A DNA stretch of 49,899 bases from Clostridia bacterium (lineage in GTDB: Bacteria > Bacillota > Clostridia > Oscillospirales > CAG-272). The notes under the pieces were generated by a model that saw only the letters and a program-made list of their open reading frames with translations, was not told the DNA's origin and did not search any database. The stretch covers positions 1-49,899 of the forward strand of contig JAFTKM010000025.1 in the NCBI GenBank assembly GCA_017453245.1. The letters are read 5' to 3'. Below are positions 7,788 through 15,494 of the stretch, piece after piece (within the stretch, counting starts at the first letter, position 1; every line of letters begins with the position of its first letter). Position numbers and translations under genes: made by a program.

Positions 7788-9227
7788 ATGCCTTACATTT
7801 TAGCCAGTATCGGCGCAGTTATACTTGTATTCCTCGCCGTAGTTATTATCAGAACATTACAGTTTAAGCCAAAGGCTATGCCCGAGGCTGACGGCGAGAC
7901 GATCGAGTTCGACAGAGAAAGGGCGCTCGACGATCTTGCCCGTCTTGTCAGATGCAAGACTATCTCAAGGATAGATCACGTGGGTGAGGACGACGCTGAG
8001 TTTGACAAGCTCGTCGGCATACTCCCCGAGCTATATCCTAACGTCTATCAGAAGTGCGAATTCAAGTCCTTCCCCGACAGAGGTCTTCTCTACAAGTGGG
8101 AGGGTAAGAATCACGCAAGTCCCTCGGTATATATGGCGCACTACGACGTCGTGCCCGTAAACGAGGAGGGCTGGGAAAAGCCTCCCTTCGACGGTATCAT
8201 TGAGGACGGCGTGCTCTGGGGACGCGGCACCCTTGACACCAAGATGACCTTCTCCGGCGCGCTCTTTGCCGCCAATCATCTTATCGGCGAGGGCTTTGTA
8301 CCCGAGAATGACATTTACCTCGCCTTCTCCGGCTGTGAGGAGGTAAACGGCCTCGGTGCTAAGCATATCGTAGACTACTTTGAGGAAAACGGAATTAACC
8401 CCGCGCTTGTGCTCGATGAGGGCGGCGCGGTCGTGGAGCGCGCATTCCCCGGACTGAAGGTCCCCTGCGCCTACATCGGTATTGCCGAAAAGGGTATGAT
8501 AGACGTGGAATACCGCGTGAAGTCAAACGGCGGTCACGCCTCCGCGCCCAAGCCCGGCACTCCCGTGCCTACCCTTGCGAAGGCCTGCACCAAGGTTGAA
8601 GCCAAGCCCTTCAAGAGTCATATAACCAAGCCTGTCGCGGAAATGTTTGACACCCTCGGCAGACACTCTAACTTCCTCTACCGAATGATATTTGCGAATA
8701 TGTGGTGCTTCGGCTGGGTGATCGACCTGCTCGGTAAGATGCAGGGCGGAGACATCAACGCGCTCATACGCACTACCGTCGCATTCACACAGATGTCCGG
8801 AAGCTCGGCATCCAACGTTATCCCGCCCGAGGCTACGATGGTCTCTAACCTCCGCCTCAACCCTGAGGATACGATGGAGTCGGCTCTCGAATACTTGAAG
8901 AGCGTTGTGGACGATGAGAGAGTCGAGCTCACAAGGCTCCGCGGATACAATCCCAGCCGTATCTCGGTAACCGACTGCGAGGGCTTTGACAGAGTGGCAA
9001 GCGCGGCTGTGTCCACCTGGCAGGGCTGTATTCCCACTCCCTACCTTATGATGCAGTGCTCAGACTCAAGACACTGGGGCAAGATCTCCGACAGAGTCTA
9101 CCGCTTCTCTGCTATGGACCTCACCAAGGAGGAAAGAGGCTCTATTCACGGACATAACGAGAGAATACGCATTGAGTGCCTTGAGAGGGCGTGCGAGTTC
9201 TATATTCGTATGATGAAAAAGTCTTAA
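7788..9227 (+). CDS. membrane-anchored M20-family metallopeptidase (PM20D1-like)
   Basis: 479 residues. One N-terminal hydrophobic helix (about 3-22) is followed by a complete M20 di-zinc set: HYD (H118, D120), GRGTLDTK (bridging D150), CEEVNG (catalytic E184/metal E185), LDEGG (D210) and a C-terminal IHGHNERI histidine. A smaller dimerisation or lid domain lies between about 225 and 340. The length and HYDVVPV/GRGTLDTK wording match PM20D1/carboxypeptidase-S-like members that cut terminal amides or N-acyl amino acids. I start at ATG 7788, 11 bases after AGGAG, rather than at a TTG inside the previous gene. It is last gene of the operon with two membrane proteins and is likely the enzyme acting on what they carry. 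Confidence 0.88.
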   Translation: MPYILASIGAVILVFLAVVIIRTLQFKPKAMPEADGETIEFDRERALDDLARLVRCKTISRIDHVGEDDAEFDKLVGILPELYPNVYQKCEFKSFPDRGLLYKWEGKNHASPSVYMAHYDVVPVNEEGWEKPPFDGIIEDGVLWGRGTLDTKMTFSGALFAANHLIGEGFVPENDIYLAFSGCEEVNGLGAKHIVDYFEENGINPALVLDEGGAVVERAFPGLKVPCAYIGIAEKGMIDVEYRVKSNGGHASAPKPGTPVPTLAKACTKVEAKPFKSHITKPVAEMFDTLGRHSNFLYRMIFANMWCFGWVIDLLGKMQGGDINALIRTTVAFTQMSGSSASNVIPPEATMVSNLRLNPEDTMESALEYLKSVVDDERVELTRLRGYNPSRISVTDCEGFDRVASAAVSTWQGCIPTPYLMMQCSDSRHWGKISDRVYRFSAMDLTKEERGSIHGHNERIRIECLERACEFYIRMMKKS

Positions 9228-9256
9228 ATATGGGGCGCTTAATTTAGGTGTAACCG

Positions 9257-9354
9257 AAAAAGAGCATAACAATTAAAGGAACCATCCTTAAAACTAAAAT
9301 TTTACTCAGCAAGAAGTGGGGATTTCAAGAATTTCCACTTCTTGCGCTCTTTTT
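9257..9354 (+). terminator. nested terminator after the M20 gene
   Basis: The inner perfect 11-bp stem GCAAGAAGTGG (9309-9319)/CCACTTCTTGC (9335-9345) is followed by GCTCTTTTTCT. That tail also pairs with AAAAAGAGC at 9257-9265, giving a nested second stem. Termination on the plus strand is the simplest reading. Confidence 0.7.
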
Positions 9355-9356
9355 CT

Positions 9357-9414
9357 ATCGTCGTTTCCTCCCTCCGACGTATGTATATACGCCTCTCGGT
9401 CGGAGAACGACGAT
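9357..9414. other. long imperfect hairpin upstream of the hydrolase
   Basis: ATCGTCGTT (9357-9365) pairs with AACGACGAT (9406-9414) and, after a six-base bulge, CTCCGAC (9372-9378) pairs with GTCGGAG (9399-9405); GTAT...ATAC sits at the tip. It lies directly after the M20 terminator and about 50 bp ahead of the hydrolase start. Confidence 0.55.
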
Positions 9415-9461
9415 TTCCATCCTAAATTCAGCTAGCCCCTTTTTTAGCAAAGGAAAAACAG

Positions 9462-10427
9462 ATGCTTTTCGAAAGAACGGTTTTAAAGATTTACAAGAAA
9501 AAGCTTCTCCGCCGTCTTGACGGTGACGGGAGCGTTTACTACTTTAGCAAGGAGGATTTCCCGGGGCTTATGTCCGAGGATATCTCCTTCCTTGGCGACA
9601 AGGGGCAGAGGCTCTGCGGTCACTTCTACTTCAGGGGCGAGAGACGCTCGGACAGACTCATTATGCTCGACCACGGTATGGGCTTCGGTCACGTGGCGTA
9701 TATGAGGGAGATAGACGAGATAACAAGGCGAGGCTACACCGTCTTTACCTACGATCATACGGGCACGAGATCGTCCAAGGGAGAGAATATCGGCGGCTTC
9801 TCGCAGTCGCTCTGTGACCTTGACCGCGCGGTGAAATTCGTGCGCTCTAAAGAGGAATACAAGGACACAAGAATCGCGGTTATCGGTCACAGCTGGGGCG
9901 GCTTTTCCACACTGAATATTGCGGCTTTACACCCCGATATTTCACACGTGGTGGCACTTGCCCCGTTTATTTCGCCGCGAGCGATACAGGAGCAGGTGAT
10001 GCGCGGAGTGCTCAGATTCTACCGTAAGTCAGTCTATAAATTGGAGTCTGAGGCCTTCCCCGACTACGCTCACTTTGACGGCAGAGAGAGTCTCAGGGGT
10101 GTCCCGACACGGGCGCTTATCATACACTCAAGAGATGACAGGACCTGCCGCTTTGACGAGCAATTCGAAAGGCTCAAAGAGGCGCTTGGTGACGAGAGAA
10201 ACGTGGAATTTCTCGCCCTTGACGGAAAAGGACACCACCCGCACTACTCACTCGAGGCGGTGAGATCAAGAAGCGAGTATAACGCCGCGCTGAAGGAAAG
10301 GCGCAAGAAAAAAGAGCTCCAAAGCAAGGAGGAGCTCGACGCCTTCGTTAAGTCCTACGATTGGTACAAAATGACCGAGCAGGACAAGGACGTGTGGAAT
10401 AGGATATTTGAATTTTTGGAGAAGTGA
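9462..10427 (+). CDS. alpha/beta-fold hydrolase
   Basis: 321 residues, no signal peptide, so cytoplasmic. The oxyanion region MLDHGMGFGH (about 68-77), nucleophile elbow GHSWGG (Ser144), an acidic residue in HSRDDRTC (about 219) and a late histidine in GKGHHPHYS (about 256) complete a serine-hydrolase triad. A YDHTGTRSSKG loop near 98-108 matches the serine aminopeptidase/lysophospholipase-like branch. The C-terminus has a charged helix (RRKKKELQSKEE). The substrate is unknown. It is transcribed alone between two terminators. The start ATG lies 10 bases after AAAGG; no stronger site is visible. Confidence 0.85.
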   Translation: MLFERTVLKIYKKKLLRRLDGDGSVYYFSKEDFPGLMSEDISFLGDKGQRLCGHFYFRGERRSDRLIMLDHGMGFGHVAYMREIDEITRRGYTVFTYDHTGTRSSKGENIGGFSQSLCDLDRAVKFVRSKEEYKDTRIAVIGHSWGGFSTLNIAALHPDISHVVALAPFISPRAIQEQVMRGVLRFYRKSVYKLESEAFPDYAHFDGRESLRGVPTRALIIHSRDDRTCRFDEQFERLKEALGDERNVEFLALDGKGHHPHYSLEAVRSRSEYNAALKERRKKKELQSKEELDAFVKSYDWYKMTEQDKDVWNRIFEFLEK

Positions 10428-10431
10428 AAGC

Positions 10432-10456
10432 TACCCCCGACAGAAAGTCGGGGGTA
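10432..10456 (+). terminator. terminator-like hairpin after the hydrolase
   Basis: TACCCCCGAC (10432-10441) pairs with GTCGGGGGTA (10447-10456) around AGAAA, followed by TTGTTGT, a weak T tract. Confidence 0.7.
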
Positions 10457-10479
10457 TTGTTGTATGTCAGAGCTGAGTG

Positions 10480-10640
10480 ATGAATTGATGCTGACGCATC
10501 ATGAATTGGCTACGCCGTGATTTCTCGCTACGCTCCATGAATTGAATTGCAACACACAATGCGCTTTAGTGCAATTCATGCCGAAGGCAATTCATGACAC
10601 ATAGTGTCAAATCATGCAACTTGTTGCAATTCATTGCGGC
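10480..10640. repeat. palindrome array C (ATGAATTG/CAATTCAT spacer word)
   Basis: ATGAATTG at 10480-10487, 10501-10508 and 10537-10544; CAATTCATG/T variants at 10572, 10588, 10608 and 10627. Intervening hairpins include GATGC-tgac-GCATC, GCGC-ttta-GTGC, GCC-gaa-GGC, GACAC-ata-GTGTC and GCAAC-tt-GTTGC. It is clearly homologous to B2, with conserved spacing. The last word contains the TGA stop codon of the flavodoxin-like gene (10631-10633). Confidence 0.75.
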
Positions 10641-11989
10641 TTATTCAAGCCGCTCATTTTCTTAAACATTTTTTCGTAGGGCGCGATCATTCCCTCATTC
10701 ATCTTATTGCCCATTTTGGCAAGTATCTTCTCGTTGCCGAGGAGCATACCGACTAGGTGCATAAGTATAGCTCTGCCGCTGAAGCGCTTCGGGAAGTCGT
10801 AGATGCCCTGCTTCTTGTAGAATTTGTGGTCGGCTCTCATCATACCGCGCATCTCGAAGATGAGGTCGCGGAAGATCTTCATACCACCGACACCCCAGAA
10901 ATTCTTGGGAGCGGTGTGACCTGTCTCAAGGGCGAAGGCGAGGCTCGCCGAGAGCTCGTCGATACGGCGGTCGGTGTCACCCTCATCGGTAGCAACGCCT
11001 GCAAGGAAGTTGCCGCCCGTCTCTGCCCTGGCCTCAACAACGGTGCGAAGATTATTCTCGGCGGAATAGTTGCCCGAGACAAGATAGCCGACGGGCATAC
11101 CGACGGTGACGGTCCTGTGTCCGTTGCAGAAGTTACGGTCGTCATACATCTTGAAGCGCGAGCCCATCGAGTGGTCGCTGACGGTAAAGGCGTAGACTAT
11201 CGCGTCCGCGGTCTGTATTTCTTCTCTTAAGAATTTATCAAAGGCGTCCTTGTAGACGCACTTCTCGGATACCGCGCAGCGGAAGCAACCGAGGCAGCCG
11301 CCCGAGAGGGGATACTCGGAGATATTAACCACTCTGGTCTTATATGGGAAGGTCGCCTTAAAGCGAGCTATCATAGCCGAGAGGTTTGACGCCTCGTCGG
11401 TCTCGTCGGTAAGGATAAGGACGTCCTTGTCGCTTCTCTTCTCTGCCACATTTTCCACAGCCGTTGCGGGGGTGGGAGTATACTCGGGGACTTCGCTTCT
11501 GCGCACATACACGTCATTCTCTACCGACCAGAGGAAGCGGTCAAAGAACTTTTTAGCATCGTTTTTGCCTACTTCGGTTAGCAAATCCTCCATATCAGCC
11601 GAGAGTCCGCGTACGTACTTCATTCCGAGGTCGAGCGAGTTTTCCTCAATATATTTGTGAGCGGTGACGTCGTAGAAGTGCTTGGAAGTAGAGATCTGAG
11701 TCGCGAATTTGCCCGAGAGATCAACTCCGTCAGCCTTTGCGAGCTCGATAAATCTGTGCAGCTGCGAGGGAGCTAAGAAGGTGTAGACGGGATAGGAGAA
11801 AAGGACCGCATCCGCCCAGGTGAGCGTCTCGCGAGCCTCGGTGAAATCCCTCTCCAGCGCCTTTATCCTCTGCCCTGCGTCAAGGACCTTGAACTCGTGG
11901 TCGGGGTAGACGATACCGAGATACCTGACCGTCTGGAGCGTCACGCTGTACTTGCCCTTAGGGCTGCCGTTAATTACCGCTATTTTCAT
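10631..11989 (-). CDS. tandem-domain flavodoxin-like NAD(P)H:FMN oxidoreductase
   Basis: 452 residues containing two flavodoxin-like halves. The first (1-about 175) opens MKIAVINGSPKGK, the FMN-phosphate loop of NADPH-dependent FMN reductases. The second (about 190-340) opens DVLILTDETDEASN and carries a cysteine cluster GGCLGCFRCAVSEKC typical of iron-sulfur flavoprotein-like reductases. A C-terminal helical region of about 100 residues follows. Single-domain family members are about 180-250 residues, so this is a duplication or fusion. I start at ATG 11989, 8 bases after GAGG; a GTG three codons earlier overlaps that site. It is monocistronic with a strong promoter. The electron acceptor is unknown. 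Confidence 0.8.
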   Translation of the reverse strand: MKIAVINGSPKGKYSVTLQTVRYLGIVYPDHEFKVLDAGQRIKALERDFTEARETLTWADAVLFSYPVYTFLAPSQLHRFIELAKADGVDLSGKFATQISTSKHFYDVTAHKYIEENSLDLGMKYVRGLSADMEDLLTEVGKNDAKKFFDRFLWSVENDVYVRRSEVPEYTPTPATAVENVAEKRSDKDVLILTDETDEASNLSAMIARFKATFPYKTRVVNISEYPLSGGCLGCFRCAVSEKCVYKDAFDKFLREEIQTADAIVYAFTVSDHSMGSRFKMYDDRNFCNGHRTVTVGMPVGYLVSGNYSAENNLRTVVEARAETGGNFLAGVATDEGDTDRRIDELSASLAFALETGHTAPKNFWGVGGMKIFRDLIFEMRGMMRADHKFYKKQGIYDFPKRFSGRAILMHLVGMLLGNEKILAKMGNKMNEGMIAPYEKMFKKMSGLNKPQ

Positions 11990-12019
11990 TTCTGTCACCT
12001 CGAAAAAGTCGTTTTAATA

Positions 12020-12048
12020 AGTATAACACACTTCCGGACTCATGTCAA
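12020..12048 (-). promoter_or_regulatory. strong sigma-A promoter of the flavodoxin-like gene
   Basis: On the minus strand TTGACA (12048-12043), 17 bases, TATACT (12025-12020), 31 bp ahead of the start codon. Confidence 0.8.
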
Positions 12049-12144
12049 TCTTACGGGGAAATTCTATTTTCGCTCCTCCCTCTCCCGTGTAAGCGCCGTA
12101 TTCATGGGGGCAAAGAGCTTTAGGAAAAAGCAGTTCTTCACATA

Positions 12145-12178
12145 TCAAAGAGGGCGGCCCGCTAAATGCGAGCCGCCC
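12145..12178 (-). terminator. terminator of the ABC/Ig-lipoprotein operon
   Basis: GGGCGGC (12152-12158) pairs with GCCGCCC (12172-12178) with further GC pairing inside. On the minus strand it is followed by TCTTTGAT, a weak T tract, 20 bp after the last gene of the operon. Confidence 0.6.
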
Positions 12179-12198
12179 GAAAATTATGCCGATTTTAA

Positions 12199-14934
12199 TT
12201 AGTGATAGAACTCAAATACAACGGAGAGACCGCCCTGAGAGAGAGTCACGTACTCTGCGGTTGCGAATGCGGCAATGATAGCCTGATGGCTTGCATCGTT
12301 GCCGATCACGTTGCCCATAATATCACAGAAGATGGTTCCGTTGAAGTAGAGGGTGTAAGGTGTGCCGTCTGCTCCGAAAACGGTGATGAAGGGAGCGTTA
12401 GCAGCGAATGCGGGATGGTTGTAGATGATGCCCCAGTAGGTGGGATCGTTCTGCCATCTTGCAATACCGTCGGTATCAAAGGTCATCTCGCCCTGAGCGT
12501 CAACGCCGCCGATGATCTTAGATGCATCAGTGCCGCTCGCCATAAGAAGACCGACGATGTTCATCTTGCCGTCTCCGTCAACCCAGTTACCTGCGGCGCC
12601 TACGGAGTTAAGTACGGTGTTGATACCGCCGCCGAGCGCCTTGATCTCGCCGACGATGGTGGTCGCGTTAACCGCGGTGAACCAGATCTCCTCACCGGAG
12701 AGGTGAGTCTCATTCACGGTATTGGTTACGGTGAGAGTGGGATTGTACCATACGCTATCCTCCTCGCTGCTCTGGCAGATGATGAGGGGACCGCCCGCTC
12801 CGCTAAGGTAGGAGTCGGAAATGGTAGCCTGAACGTTACCCCATACCATAACAGCGTTCTGATAGGAGTCGTAGCACTTAACCTTGTCTATGGTAACGAT
12901 ACTGTCCTGATCGGGGAAATAGCCGAGGAAGAAGGAGTTACCTATCATATTGGTGAAGGTGGCGGTGGAGTATTCCTTAACCTTTACGAGAATAAGACCG
13001 CCTGCGGATGCGAGGTTGCCCTCAGCGTCAACCCAGTTGTTTCTAGCCGCGTTACCCGCAACGTCGAGGTTGGCTACGGTAACGTTGGAAACGTCCTCGG
13101 GCTTGGGATCATATCTTCTGTCATTGGTCTTGAATACGAAGAGAGTCGCATTGGAGAAGTCGGAGCCGTAGTCCCAATCGGACTCGCTGCCGAATACTGC
13201 CTTGGAGGGTACGAGCGGGAAGTTCTGAGTATCGATTCTGAAGAAGTTACCCTCGATCGCAAGCTCGGAGGAGCCGGAGTGAACGTAGATCTCGGTACCG
13301 TCGATAAGGTATCTTGTACCAACGGGAGCTACGCTTGTCTTAACGTTATCGGGATCGGTCTCGTCCTTGTATGTGGTCTCGGTCTCGGTCACGTAGAAGA
13401 AGGATGCGGGAACGTCGTCTGCGCCGATGTGAATATCAGCGTGGATAACAACTGCCGCGGGATTGTAGTTAAGAATACCCTTCTCTGTCTTGAGCTGTAC
13501 CCAATCGGTACGGGTGGAGTCATTGTCGATAACCGCAAGCTGCCAAGCCTCGTAGACGTTGTAGCCGTCGATAACCTTGAATTCAAAGGTAAGCGCGTTT
13601 ACGCCCTCGATCTTGTAATACTCATCGGAGGGGAGAACGGAGAGCTTGAGCTGTTCTCCGACTGCGGCCTCGGCAAAGGTGTAGCTGCCGCGATAGGTGT
13701 CAACAACAGCGAGAGCCTCGCCGTCGGAATTCGTGTAAGTATAGAGAGTAGCGTTTTCGGTATCCTGAGTCTTGTCAAGAAGAACGTACTCACCATCAAC
13801 CTTTACGTAGAGGTCTACAGTGGTGTAGAAGTTGACCTGAGTAGTGGGGATACCGTCCTTATCAACCGCGAATGCGGGGAGGAACTCCCACTCGTTGTCA
13901 TCGCCGACAACGTAGAGCTTGCCGCCCTCAATGAACTGTCCCTGGAAGCCTGCCGCGCCGTACTGGAGTGTGCCTGCGGACTTGTTATCGCTCTCGAAGG
14001 CGGTGATGCCTGCGGGCTTCTCAAACTGCTCTACAACGTCCTTCTTGATAAGAGTGATGGTTACGGACTCGTAGTCGACCTCATTGTTGATGGGATCGGT
14101 GAAGGAGATGACAACAGTCCTGGAGCCTGCCTCGGTCATATCGATCTCCTCAGCGGTAATATCCTCCGCCTCAAGAACAACGGTCTGACCGTCCTCATAG
14201 GTGAGAGTCACGGTGATGCCGGTAAGGTCGAGAGTCTCGCCGACCTCGTACTCGGTCTTGAACTCGCCGCCGACCACAACGGAAACAACGTCATTCTTCT
14301 CTACCTCGGGGTCGGAAACCTTAACGGTAACAGAGCCTGCGTCCTCGCCGTTGTACTGTACCTTAACTGCGGTGTTGCCCGCGGATGCGGTAAGTCCGTC
14401 AAGAGAGGGAGTGTAGGTAAGCTTTGTAAGATCGGTGATTTCAACCTCGGTGTTATCCGAGAACTTCTCATAAACCTTGATGCCCGAGAAGTCAACGGTC
14501 TCGCCGACAACGTATGCGGTCTTGACCGCGCTCGCGTCAATGCGATAGGATACGTGCTTTACCGCGTTGGGATCCTCGTTAACGGTGATCTGAACGGTAG
14601 TGCGCTGAGTGGTATTAAGATGAGGATCATCGAAGGAAACCGTAACGGTCTTCTGACCGGGGGTATCGGTGATGCCTATCTCATAGCTGATGGTGAGCTC
14701 GTCATAGGTATAGACCTTGGAGAGTGTCTCGTCGGAATAAACCGCGGTAGCCTTGATGCCCGAGAAGTCAATAGGCTCGCCGACCACGTACACGGTCTTT
14801 ACGCTCGAGCGGTCAACCGTGAAGCTCTCAAGCTTGAGAGAGCCGCCTATCAGCGTACAGGACGCTGCGGAGAGCACCATGCTGAAAACGAGAATGATCA
14901 AAAGAATCTTTGAGAATGCGCTGTTTGCTTTCAT
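12199..14934 (-). CDS. lipoprotein with three bacterial Ig-like domains and a beta-helix-like C-terminus
   Basis: 911 residues. The N-terminus is a lipoprotein signal (hydrophobic 9-24, lipobox SAASC, Cys about 26), so it is anchored outside the membrane. Three consecutive Big_3-type repeats of about 85-90 residues follow (roughly 33-120, 125-210, 213-300), each with YxVGExxDFSGIKxxxxYSD-like wording. The rest includes strand-rich sequence with short repeats around 610-760 (VTVANLDVAGNAARNN, ATFTNMIGN, ATISDSYLSGAGGP) that suggests a right-handed beta-helix, as in pectate-lyase-like proteins; this is inference. No catalytic residues are recognised. GGAGG lies 9-10 bases before the ATG. It follows the ABC transporter genes by 59 bp and is probably cotranscribed, hinting at a surface binding role. 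Confidence 0.8.
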   Translation of the reverse strand: MKANSAFSKILLIILVFSMVLSAASCTLIGGSLKLESFTVDRSSVKTVYVVGEPIDFSGIKATAVYSDETLSKVYTYDELTISYEIGITDTPGQKTVTVSFDDPHLNTTQRTTVQITVNEDPNAVKHVSYRIDASAVKTAYVVGETVDFSGIKVYEKFSDNTEVEITDLTKLTYTPSLDGLTASAGNTAVKVQYNGEDAGSVTVKVSDPEVEKNDVVSVVVGGEFKTEYEVGETLDLTGITVTLTYEDGQTVVLEAEDITAEEIDMTEAGSRTVVISFTDPINNEVDYESVTITLIKKDVVEQFEKPAGITAFESDNKSAGTLQYGAAGFQGQFIEGGKLYVVGDDNEWEFLPAFAVDKDGIPTTQVNFYTTVDLYVKVDGEYVLLDKTQDTENATLYTYTNSDGEALAVVDTYRGSYTFAEAAVGEQLKLSVLPSDEYYKIEGVNALTFEFKVIDGYNVYEAWQLAVIDNDSTRTDWVQLKTEKGILNYNPAAVVIHADIHIGADDVPASFFYVTETETTYKDETDPDNVKTSVAPVGTRYLIDGTEIYVHSGSSELAIEGNFFRIDTQNFPLVPSKAVFGSESDWDYGSDFSNATLFVFKTNDRRYDPKPEDVSNVTVANLDVAGNAARNNWVDAEGNLASAGGLILVKVKEYSTATFTNMIGNSFFLGYFPDQDSIVTIDKVKCYDSYQNAVMVWGNVQATISDSYLSGAGGPLIICQSSEEDSVWYNPTLTVTNTVNETHLSGEEIWFTAVNATTIVGEIKALGGGINTVLNSVGAAGNWVDGDGKMNIVGLLMASGTDASKIIGGVDAQGEMTFDTDGIARWQNDPTYWGIIYNHPAFAANAPFITVFGADGTPYTLYFNGTIFCDIMGNVIGNDASHQAIIAAFATAEYVTLSQGGLSVVFEFYH

Positions 14935-14993
14935 TGTCTTGAAATCCTCCTGAGGGGTGTTTTTTATAAAGTATTATTTACTTTTACGTATTA

Positions 14994-15494
14994 TTAAGAC
15001 ACTTTACCGCGTATAGCCACGGTGGTGCTCTTGTTGGATCCGTCGGTAGCCTTGATGGTGACCGTGAAGATCCTGCCCGGCTTTAAGAAGATAAGCGTGT
15101 GCTTATCCTCAAGGAATACGGCAACGCCTGCCATACCCTCCTCGTCGTACTCAAACTTGACGCCCGTCTCGTCCGCGAGGTGCGGGAATACGACGTAGTT
15201 AAGCTCGATAGCATTCGGATTTGAGACTATACTCTCGTCATCCGAGGTGTATTCCGAGCCGTCCGACGTGGGAACAAAGGTGAACTCGAAAAGAGGAATA
15301 TCTCCCTTCTCTCCGAGGTAGGTTACGGGATAAAGGTCGGTCGAGGTCTCGCCTCTTAGGGTAACGGTGTCGCACTGTATGCTCTCAACGTAGGTGATAC
15401 CGTCAAAGACCTTGACCTCAAGGCCGAAGAAGTTGACTATCGCGATCGAGGCGATATATACCGCGAGAATTATAATTACTATCGTTTTCTTCAT
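14994..15494 (-). CDS. small membrane-anchored extracytoplasmic protein
   Basis: 166 residues. A single N-terminal hydrophobic helix (MKKTIVIIILAVYIASIAIVNFF region, about 4-24) without a lipobox cysteine suggests an uncleaved anchor, with a strand-rich external domain ending in TVTIKATDGSNKSTTVAIRGK. I recognise no family. The start overlaps the stop of the upstream permease by one base (TAATG), so it is translationally coupled to it and probably an accessory subunit of that ABC system. The external domain's end resembles an Ig-like edge strand, in keeping with the Ig lipoprotein encoded next; that resemblance is weak. Confidence 0.7.
   Translation of the reverse strand: MKKTIVIIILAVYIASIAIVNFFGLEVKVFDGITYVESIQCDTVTLRGETSTDLYPVTYLGEKGDIPLFEFTFVPTSDGSEYTSDDESIVSNPNAIELNYVVFPHLADETGVKFEYDEEGMAGVAVFLEDKHTLIFLKPGRIFTVTIKATDGSNKSTTVAIRGKVS

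Noticed and set aside
12202-14913. A 903-codon open frame on the plus strand exactly antisense to the Ig-domain lipoprotein gene
   Set aside because: It has no signal, motif or ribosome binding site and mirrors the codon periodicity of the real gene. The opposite strand has a lipobox, three Ig repeats and operon context.
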